A program made the position numbers and the translations under genes. From assembly GCA_902465155.1 (NCBI GenBank), contig CABQLY010000004.1, positions 78,061 to 142,060 on the forward strand: a stretch of 64,000 bases of DNA, in the 5' to 3' direction. Below, one piece after another: positions 8,269 to 15,603 of the stretch (its first letter is position 1; every line of letters begins with the position of its first letter). The notes under the pieces were generated by a model. It was not told where the DNA came from, made no database searches, and worked only from the letters and a program-made list of their open reading frames with translations. Source of the stretch: an uncultured Oscillospiraceae bacterium. Its GTDB lineage: Bacteria > Bacillota > Clostridia > Oscillospirales > Acutalibacteraceae.

Positions 8269-10245
8269 CTACTGCAGCATTTTTTCAAACTGATCCTCGC
8301 TTAGCACCTCTACCCCCAGCTCCTGCGCTTTTTTTAGCTTGCTGCCAGCCTGCTCACCTGCTACTACATAGCTTGTTTTTTTAGAGACCGAGCCGGCAGC
8401 CTTGCCCCCAAACTGCTCAATCAACCGCTCGGCCTCAGCCCGCTTAAGCTTTACCAGCGTACCGGTAAGCACAAAGGTTTTGCCGGCAAAACGACGGTCG
8501 GTTACCGCGGTTTTGCAAACCATGTTTACCCCAATTTCTTTAAAACGGTTAATAAGCTGCACCGTTTGCGGCAGGGTTAAAAAGCTGTACAGGCTTTGAG
8601 CCATAATTTCGCCAAAACCGTCAATTTTCAAAAAATCCTCCGGCGCGGCGGCCAAAATGGCGTCCATGCTTTGCAGCGCGTCGGCCAAAAGCTTTGCCGC
8701 TTTGGCCCCAATGTGCCGTATTCCCAGCGCAAAAATAAAGCGGTACAAGTCGTTTTGTTTGGATTTTTGAATGGCCGTAATAATATTTTCGGCCGATTTT
8801 TTGCCCAGCCCCTCTAAATTGGCTAAGTCGCTTATTTGCAGCTCGTACAAATCGTAAGGGTGGCGAATTTTTTTGTTTTGCAGCAGCAGCTCAATCACAG
8901 CGGGGCCAAGGCCTTCAATATCCATCGCGTCGCGCGAGGCAAAATGAATTAAATGCCGGGTAAGCTGCGCGGGGCACTCGGCATTATTGCAGCGCAGCGC
9001 CGCCTCCCCCGCCTCGCGAAACACCGGCGCCCCGCAAGAGGGGCAAACGGTTGGCATTTTATAGGGCGTTGCCCCCGGTTTGTGCGCAGCTACGCCCACA
9101 ACCTCGGGAATAATATCCCCCGCTTTGCGTACTAAAATATCATCGCCAATGCAAATGTTTTTTTCGGTAATAAAATCCTCATTATGCAGCACGGCGCGGC
9201 TAACGGTAGTACCGGCTAAAGTAATAGGTTCAAAAAACGCGGTTGGGGTTAAGGCGCCGGTGCGCCCAACCTGAACATCTACCCCCAGCAGCCGGGTTTG
9301 TTTAACCTCGGGCGGATATTTAAATGCCACTGCCCATTTAGGAAATTTTGCCGTACTGCCAAACTCGGCCCGCGCGGCCAAATCGTCTACCTTAATTACG
9401 GCGCCGTCAATATCAAACTCCAGCGTGCCGCGCCGGCGGCCAATTTCCTGCACCGTTTGCAGCGCCTGCTCAATGCCGTTGACAGGCGTGTAAAACGGCA
9501 GCACCGAAAACCCCAGCTGCTTTAAAAAATTCAATGATTCTATATGCGAAGAAAAGCTTTTACCGCTAATTTGCTGCACATTAAAAATAAAGACCGAAAG
9601 GTGGCGCTTGGCCGTAACCGCCGGATTTTTTTGGCGCAGCGAGCCGGCCGCAGCATTGCGCGGATTTTTAGCCGGTTTTTCGCCGCGGTTTTCCTGCTCG
9701 GCAACCAGGCGGGCAAAGTTTTGGTGCGACATATAAACCTCGCCACGCACCTCTAAATTGCCGCGAAACGCAATGTGGTTTGGAATATCGGCCACGGTAA
9801 GCAAGTTGGCGGTAACATCCTCGCCGGTCAGGCCGTCACCCCTGGTGGAGCCCCGAACAAACTGCCCGTTTTCGTACTCTAAGGAAACCGAAAGCCCATC
9901 TATTTTAGGCTCAACCGAATAAACCGGCTGCTTTAGCAGCGCCCGCACCCGTTCATCAAATGCCCGCAGCTCGTCAAAGCTAAAGGCATCCTGCAGGCTT
10001 TCCATTTTAACCTTGTGCGCCACCGGCGTAAACATTCGGCCAACGGCACCGCCCACCCGCTGTGTGGGGGAATTTGGCAAAATCAACTCCGGGTACTCGG
10101 CCTCCAACGCTTTCAGTTCGTTTTGCAGCGCGTCGTACTCGTAATCCTCAACGGCGGGGTCGTCGTACAAATAATAACGGTCGCTGTACTCGTTTAGTTG
10201 CCGGGTCAGCTCGTCTATTCTTTTTTTTGCCTGTTGCTTTTCCAT
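8269..10245 (-). CDS. ligA: NAD-dependent DNA ligase
   Basis: This 658-residue ligase seals nicks in replication and repair using NAD+. Domains in order: Ia (DRYYLYDD, residues 1-60), the adenylation domain with active lysine K114 in VEPKIDGLS, an OB domain, a four-cysteine zinc finger (CPSC ... CNNAECP, about 400-425), helix-hairpin-helix repeats (about 440-570), and a C-terminal BRCT domain (about 585-658, KTFVLTGTL ... KKTSYVV). Length is normal for bacterial LigA. The start has GGAGAAT just upstream. It lies apart from the dap genes, which have their own promoter. Confidence 0.96.
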   Translation of the reverse strand: MEKQQAKKRIDELTRQLNEYSDRYYLYDDPAVEDYEYDALQNELKALEAEYPELILPNSPTQRVGGAVGRMFTPVAHKVKMESLQDAFSFDELRAFDERVRALLKQPVYSVEPKIDGLSVSLEYENGQFVRGSTRGDGLTGEDVTANLLTVADIPNHIAFRGNLEVRGEVYMSHQNFARLVAEQENRGEKPAKNPRNAAAGSLRQKNPAVTAKRHLSVFIFNVQQISGKSFSSHIESLNFLKQLGFSVLPFYTPVNGIEQALQTVQEIGRRRGTLEFDIDGAVIKVDDLAARAEFGSTAKFPKWAVAFKYPPEVKQTRLLGVDVQVGRTGALTPTAFFEPITLAGTTVSRAVLHNEDFITEKNICIGDDILVRKAGDIIPEVVGVAAHKPGATPYKMPTVCPSCGAPVFREAGEAALRCNNAECPAQLTRHLIHFASRDAMDIEGLGPAVIELLLQNKKIRHPYDLYELQISDLANLEGLGKKSAENIITAIQKSKQNDLYRFIFALGIRHIGAKAAKLLADALQSMDAILAAAPEDFLKIDGFGEIMAQSLYSFLTLPQTVQLINRFKEIGVNMVCKTAVTDRRFAGKTFVLTGTLVKLKRAEAERLIEQFGGKAAGSVSKKTSYVVAGEQAGSKLKKAQELGVEVLSEDQFEKMLQ

Positions 10246-10383
10246 GCTATTCTCCTTCGATCCGACGCAAGGGCGGGTGTATTACCGCGCCGTCATATTA
10301 TCTTGGTGCATTACCGTTTCGGCGTGTTACCATTCCGATTTAGTTTTACCGTTTAAGTATGCATTTACCACTCGGGTATTATT

Positions 10384-11073
10384 TCACCGCTCTGAGGCGT
10401 AGTTAAAAATGTCGTCAATCACTTCGCCGCTTTCATCAAAAACCTGCGTGTAGGCCTCCGGCACGGCGCCGGCAATCACAGTTTCTGAAAGAACATAATC
10501 GGTGGTAACGGTTTTTGCGCAGTGCGACCACGGAATTAAAATGTAAATTTCGCCCGAGACAGTTAATGAAATGCGGTGCAAAGTATTATTGATACCCGCA
10601 TTTAAAAATTCACTTTTTAACGCGGCGTTAAAGGTGGTTGAAAACTGCACCTTAAACCTTAGCTGCGGCCCCATTCCTAAGGTGTACTCGCTGCCAAGCA
10701 GCGTGCCCAGCGGAACCGAAACCGAAAGCTCTTGCCCGTTTTTTGCAATTTCGCTTTGCAGGCGCGCTAAAAAATCCACCTTAACTTTGTTAATGGCCAC
10801 CGCGTTGCTTTTTACCGCACGCACACTGCCGTCCGGCGCATAATCAACCTCATCTACGCTAACCGGCTGATCTTTTAACACGCTTTGCATTGCGGTGTTC
10901 ATGGTGTTTAGCAGCAACTCACAGCCATTGCTCATTGGGTATTCGTTTAACATTCGGCGTAAAAAAGCGTGCGCCGCAAATAGCAGCAGCACTGTGCCGC
11001 ACAGCACCAGTGCCACCCCGGTGCAAAACAACCGGGTACGGTTTTTAAAACGGCGTTTTGGATTTGCCCCCAC
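10384..11073 (-). CDS. yunB: YunB family sporulation protein
   Basis: This 229-residue protein has one N-terminal membrane helix (about residues 16-38) and a mixed alpha/beta extracytoplasmic domain. The pattern of YunB is visible: VDYAPDGSVRAVKSNAVAINKVK, VSVPLGTLLGS, and the late GEIYILIPWS segment. In Bacillus, YunB is needed for normal sporulation and is made under mother-cell control; its biochemical role is unknown. The likely start is the GTG at 11073 behind AGGTAGGTG. The gene stands alone between ligA and a kinase gene. No sigma-A promoter is visible upstream, as expected of a sporulation gene. Confidence 0.85.
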   Translation of the reverse strand: MGANPKRRFKNRTRLFCTGVALVLCGTVLLLFAAHAFLRRMLNEYPMSNGCELLLNTMNTAMQSVLKDQPVSVDEVDYAPDGSVRAVKSNAVAINKVKVDFLARLQSEIAKNGQELSVSVPLGTLLGSEYTLGMGPQLRFKVQFSTTFNAALKSEFLNAGINNTLHRISLTVSGEIYILIPWSHCAKTVTTDYVLSETVIAGAVPEAYTQVFDESGEVIDDIFNYASER

Positions 11074-11306
11074 AACAAAGCACCTACCTTTGTACTATTT
11101 TACGCGTAGCACAAAAATAGGTGCTTTCATAGGTTTGAAAGGGAAAAGCTGCCAAACGCCAAATTTTAAGGCTCCCGGTAAATTACGGTGCCAAAGCGGC
11201 GCGCCAAAAAGCCGGTTCCCCCGCCCTGCTAATAACGGGGCTGCGCGGCAAAAGCCAAACAAACGGCAAACCCGCACAACGGCAAAATTAAAGGCCTAAA
11301 GCCCAA

Positions 11307-11921
11307 TTATTTTTCTAACAAATTGTAGCAGTCTACAATTAGCTTAGCGGCGGTATCAAACCCTATTTTGCTGTTTACGCACAAATCGTAAGAGGTGGCC
11401 GCGCCCCATTTAAGGTCGGAATAATAGTTGTGGTAGCCGGCGCGCTTTTTATCGGTTTTGCGAATTTTTTCCGAAGCCTCATCGTGCGAGATTTTTTCAA
11501 ACTCGGCAATGCGCTTAATGCGGGTGTCAAAATCGGCGTGAATAAAAACGCTGAACACCGGGGCAACGCCGCGCAGTACACTTTCGGCGCAGCGGCCCAT
11601 AATAACGCAGGGGCCCTGCTTGGCAATAGACTTAATAGTATCGCTTTGAATAATAAAAATTTTGTCGCTCATTGGCATTTCGGGCACACCGTTGTAGGTG
11701 TTGTAGGTGTACGCCCCAAGAGAAAGCGAATACAAAAAGCTGTTGGTTGGTTTTTCATCAAAGCTTTCTAAAATTTCGTGGCTCATGCCGCTGTCCTGCG
11801 CCATTTTTTTAATTAATTCTTTATCGTAAAACGGAATGTTTAACGCCTTGGCAACCGCCAAGCCAATTTCGTGCCCGCCGCTGCCAAACTGGCGGCCAAT
11901 TGTAATAATATGATTATTCAT
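11307..11921 (-). CDS. Cytidylate kinase-like family protein
   Basis: This 204-residue P-loop protein belongs to the cytidylate kinase-like family common in Clostridia. The N-terminal ITIGRQFGSGGHEIG is the variant nucleotide-binding loop. The following segment IPFYDKELI, GRCAESVLRG near residue 113 and the basic KTDKKRAGYHNYYSD lid near 165 match the family. Members are annotated as cytidylate kinases by fold, but their substrate is not established. A consensus promoter precedes it at 11944-11972 and the start has AAGGGG upstream. It is monocistronic, since yunB starts 234 bases further on. Confidence 0.8.
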   Translation of the reverse strand: MNNHIITIGRQFGSGGHEIGLAVAKALNIPFYDKELIKKMAQDSGMSHEILESFDEKPTNSFLYSLSLGAYTYNTYNGVPEMPMSDKIFIIQSDTIKSIAKQGPCVIMGRCAESVLRGVAPVFSVFIHADFDTRIKRIAEFEKISHDEASEKIRKTDKKRAGYHNYYSDLKWGAATSYDLCVNSKIGFDTAAKLIVDCYNLLEK

Positions 11922-11943
11922 AGAAACAACCCCTTTTCGTTGT

Positions 11944-11972
11944 ATTATACCACTTTTTTACCAATTTTTCAA
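11944..11972 (-). promoter_or_regulatory. Promoter for cytidylate-kinase-like gene
   Basis: Minus-strand -35 TTGAAA at 11967-11972 and -10 TATAAT at 11944-11949 have a 17-base spacer and lie 23 bases before the start codon. Confidence 0.8.
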
Positions 11973-12076
11973 GTAGGGCGGCCCATTTTTTGTAAACCCC
12001 AGGCCGCCGCGGCCAAAGCCAAAAAGGCGGGCCGCCGCAGGGGTTAAAGCGGCCCCTTGCAGTGGCCAAATAAAAC

Positions 12077-12109
12077 GGGGCAAACAAAGCGTTTGGCCTT
12101 GCTTGCCCT
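12077..12109 (-). terminator. Probable terminator after the SpoIID fusion gene
   Basis: On the minus strand an imperfect stem GGGCAA/TTGCCC with inner pairing is followed by CGTTTTATTT. It is 120 bases past the stop at 12230. The rest of the 308-base gap (11922-12229) shows only the promoter listed above. Confidence 0.5.
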
Positions 12110-12229
12110 GTTATTTAAGCTTATGCGGCGCCGCACTGTTTAAGGTTAACTATGCGCGGTTTGCCCGGTCTATTTTCCGCCGCTTTGCGCCTATTTTCTA
12201 TTCCCCACTGGCGTTATGCCCGTCCCTTA

Positions 12230-15200
12230 TTACTGCGTGTACATACCAAGGGTAATGCCTTTATAATAGTGCTTTAAAATTTGTTCAAAGCTCCAACCGT
12301 TTTTGGCGTAGGCATTTGCGCCAACCTGGCTCATGCCAATGCCGTGCCCGTACCCACGAACGGTAAAAATAAATTTATCCTCTGCTTTGTTGTAGGTAAT
12401 GATGTACGCGCTGGAGCGCAGCACATTGGCGCTGCCAACCCGTGCCGAGGTAAAGATCTTCTCCCGCAAATAGGGGCCTTTTTTGCTAAGCTTACCACCA
12501 ATGGTCACGGTTTTAACATAGCAGCCGTTTTTGTCGTAACTACAGTGGAACCACTTAGATTTATCGCTCAACGCGGTTAGGTCTACCCCAGTGGTTTCTT
12601 TTACCCATCTGGCAACATCGGCCGCACGGTAAGAACGCACGGTTTGGTAGCCAGAAATATTTTTATCTACCGAAGAATCTACGCTAACCAAATAAGGCAG
12701 GCTGGCCTGCCAAACATCCTGACAGTTTGCCGTGTACCCGGCCGAAATAGCGTAGTAGTAGGTTTGGGCAACATTGCCGTTATACACGGCAACAACGCCG
12801 GCAACCTCTTTTACCGCTTGCTTGGCGCGTGCACCCGCCGGCTTCATTGGTACGGCCGGGGCGCCGCCCTTTAAGGCGCCGTTGCAAATTAACCAGGAGT
12901 AGGCCGCAACCGTTTGGGCCTTTAGCGCCTCAAGGTGGTAGCCGGAGCCCATTTCGGCCTCAATAACCTGCGCTAAAATATCGGCCGCGTTGCCGTTTAC
13001 CTTTTGGCCGGTGCTTTGGTTGGTAACCGTAATATTCGGCAGCTTTACGGCCGGCGTTGGGGCCGAGCTTTGGGAGCTGCCCGCCGAGGAGGTGCTGCCG
13101 CCGGACGAGGAACCGGCCGGCCGGGAGGAAACGATTGACGAGGACGGCGCCGAAGACACCGGTTTGCTTGGCTTTACCGGCACCGTAACCTGCGAGCCGC
13201 TTGGCCCGCTTTGCTCATACCGGCTGGAGGCACCGTCGATCATGCTTTTATCTACCGAGGAATCGGCCGGTTTATTGGGGGCCGAGCTTTCCTCTTTTAA
13301 GCTGGCCGAGGCAGCCGCCTGCACGGTTTTATCCTCTGCCTTTTTGTAATCGCGCACATGGCTTTCGGTAACATCCACTAACGGGGATTCCCCCTCGCGC
13401 ACCTTACGGCTAACAACAATCACGCTTTTGCCGTTTTGCTCAGAGGTTAAGGTCAGCAACTCATCCTGCGCGGTAAGCCCAATGCCGGTTTCAATTACCG
13501 AGGCGTTGCGAATTTTTTCTAAATAAAGGGCAAAGGCATCGTCATCAAAAAACACCGACTGGCAATACTCTGCGGCGTTTTCCTGCGCGGTTTCAAAAAC
13601 CGCAACCACCTTCCATTTGCTTTCTAAATACACCGTATCAAACGAGATTACCGGCGCTTTGCGGTACACCTCTAAATTTAAATAATTGCGCAGCTTAGAA
13701 AACATTTGCCCGTCCTCAAAGCTTTTGCCGTAAACAACCAAATTGCGGTAAAAGCTTTCGGCGTCGGTAGTTTGGTTTATGTAGGGGGTGCCATACTCGC
13801 TAACGCTGCCCTCAAACAAATGGGTATTATAATAAGCGGCCGAGCGGTTTACCGTTGTAACAACGGGGTAATTAATATCGCACTCCGGCAAACTCAGCCA
13901 GCCGGAAATATCGCGATTCATGCTGTACAGGCGCCCGAATTTTACCAGCATATTTTCGGGCAGCTCGCCCCAGGTTTGGCCATACATTTCGCGCACGCCG
14001 TTATACACCGCGCTGCAATGCACCGGCTGGTAAACGTACTCGTACCCAAAGTAGGCCGCCAAAATAACGCAAATTACCAAAACAACCGAAATAATAGCCC
14101 GAATTACCTTGCGGCGGCGCCGGTTGGGGGTCTCCCCCTCTAAAAAGCTGCCATAAATGTTGTCGCCCAAACAGTCCGGCTGCTCTAAAACCGAATAGCC
14201 GGTTTCCCGCTCGCATTCAACTGGGGTCTGCGGGGTTTCTACCGGCAATACAGAATCCTCGGTAACGGGGGTCTCCTGCCCGGTTAAAAGGATAAATTCG
14301 GGGTCGCTGTACGGCTGCTTTGCCTCGGCCGTTGGCAAAGGCTCCCCCGCAAACGAGGCGTTGGGTTCGGGCTGCCCGCCCTTAGGCGTTTTGGGGGAAT
14401 GAACCCATTCGTCCGTATTCCCCGCAGCTTTGGGGGCTGCCGGCGGCACGGTCTGCCCGCTTTGGGCTGCCGGTGTGCCAATTTTTATGTTTTGGTCTAC
14501 GGGCTGCTGCCCTTTTTGCAATTCAGTTTGGGCGCTGCTTGCCGCCGGTTGAGCAGCGGTAAACTTGGTGCCGTAAGCAGGCGTTGCGGCCGGGTTCGGC
14601 AGGCTTTTACCCGCGTGCACCGCGGCAATAATATCGTCGGCTGTTTTAAGGGCCGAATGAATAATTTCCTCGGCCTTGGCTAAGCCCGAAAGGGCCGGCT
14701 CGGCCGCCTTTGCGGCCCTCTGCTCCGCCGACAGCGGGGGCTTTGGCGGCAAAACCGAACCGCCGCCTTGGGCGGGCGTATTTTTGGGGTTTAAATTGCT
14801 GCTTTCACCTTGTAGCGCAGCATTTTTAAAGGGCGCAGTGCCGCCTTGGGGCGCTGCTGCACCCGCAGCGTTTGCGCCAGGCACAATCATATTAGGCACG
14901 GCTGCATTTTGGGCAACTGCATTTTGAACGGCTGCACTTTGAACGGCTGCATTTTGGTCAGCTGCGCCGGGCGTTTTTGCACTTGGCGCAGTGGGCTGCC
15001 CGCTGTTTACCACCCCCCCGGGCGTTACCGGCAAAGGCTGCGGCGGCTGTTTTTCGGCCGCGCCTTGGCCCTTTTTGCGCTTTTTAAAGGCTTTGTGCTC
15101 GGCAAAATAGGCTAAATAAGGGCAAATTAAATCCTCGGTAAGCTCTTGCCGCAGGCCCGGTTCATCGGTTAATAATATTAAAGATTGATCGGCTTTTTCT

Positions 15201-15559
15201 ACCACGCAGCCGCCGCAGCGGCCGTGAACCGTTACCAGCGGCAGGCCGCCTTGCGGCAGCAAAAGCTGGGTGGTATTGGTAATGCCAAAATGGGCAGTAT
15301 CTACCCCCTCTAACCTTAGGCCAACGGTTTCGGCCAAAAGGCGCGGTAAATAGTCGGGCCCCTTTGGCAAAAAGCTGCCAACCAGCACCACCGCCCGACT
15401 GCGGGAAAACGCCCGCCGCAGCGCGTTGGTAAAATCCTGCTGCGTTTCGGTCAGCGTGCTTAAAAAGCGAACCGAGCAGGCCGAGCACAGGGCAAATTCT
15501 AATTTAAAATCGGTTTTTTGCTTGTAGTAAATAACTTCAAGGCTAAGTTCCGGAACCAA
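12230..15559 (-). CDS. Membrane fusion: degenerate CinA-type N-domain, inactive class B sortase domain, SpoIID domain
   Basis: About 1,109 residues from a TTG at 15559, chosen because GGGAGGT lies 6 bases before it; an earlier TTG at 15574 overlaps that site. Residues 1-155 align with the MoCF N-domain of the neighbouring CinA (VVLVGSFLP against LVIFGGMGA; GGCVVEKADQSLILLTDEP against PGCFIEKNNCMVVLLPGP) but lack the GGxGxT motif. Next come an Ala/Pro/Gln-rich linker, RRRR plus one membrane helix (about 483-503), and a class B sortase fold (about 515-722). There the catalytic positions read YGKSFEDG instead of YGHHMRDG and LTLTSEQ instead of LSTC, so it should be inactive. A Ser/Pro linker leads to a C-terminal SpoIID domain (about 840-1109, ending YGHGIGMSQVGAN). 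SpoIID proteins cut or activate cutting of glycan strands. Confidence 0.85.
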   Translation of the reverse strand: MVPELSLEVIYYKQKTDFKLEFALCSACSVRFLSTLTETQQDFTNALRRAFSRSRAVVLVGSFLPKGPDYLPRLLAETVGLRLEGVDTAHFGITNTTQLLLPQGGLPLVTVHGRCGGCVVEKADQSLILLTDEPGLRQELTEDLICPYLAYFAEHKAFKKRKKGQGAAEKQPPQPLPVTPGGVVNSGQPTAPSAKTPGAADQNAAVQSAAVQNAVAQNAAVPNMIVPGANAAGAAAPQGGTAPFKNAALQGESSNLNPKNTPAQGGGSVLPPKPPLSAEQRAAKAAEPALSGLAKAEEIIHSALKTADDIIAAVHAGKSLPNPAATPAYGTKFTAAQPAASSAQTELQKGQQPVDQNIKIGTPAAQSGQTVPPAAPKAAGNTDEWVHSPKTPKGGQPEPNASFAGEPLPTAEAKQPYSDPEFILLTGQETPVTEDSVLPVETPQTPVECERETGYSVLEQPDCLGDNIYGSFLEGETPNRRRRKVIRAIISVVLVICVILAAYFGYEYVYQPVHCSAVYNGVREMYGQTWGELPENMLVKFGRLYSMNRDISGWLSLPECDINYPVVTTVNRSAAYYNTHLFEGSVSEYGTPYINQTTDAESFYRNLVVYGKSFEDGQMFSKLRNYLNLEVYRKAPVISFDTVYLESKWKVVAVFETAQENAAEYCQSVFFDDDAFALYLEKIRNASVIETGIGLTAQDELLTLTSEQNGKSVIVVSRKVREGESPLVDVTESHVRDYKKAEDKTVQAAASASLKEESSAPNKPADSSVDKSMIDGASSRYEQSGPSGSQVTVPVKPSKPVSSAPSSSIVSSRPAGSSSGGSTSSAGSSQSSAPTPAVKLPNITVTNQSTGQKVNGNAADILAQVIEAEMGSGYHLEALKAQTVAAYSWLICNGALKGGAPAVPMKPAGARAKQAVKEVAGVVAVYNGNVAQTYYYAISAGYTANCQDVWQASLPYLVSVDSSVDKNISGYQTVRSYRAADVARWVKETTGVDLTALSDKSKWFHCSYDKNGCYVKTVTIGGKLSKKGPYLREKIFTSARVGSANVLRSSAYIITYNKAEDKFIFTVRGYGHGIGMSQVGANAYAKNGWSFEQILKHYYKGITLGMYTQ

Positions 15560-15603
15560 AAAAGCACCTCCCAAAAACTAAGGCTTTGGTTTGGCCGTAG
15601 GGG

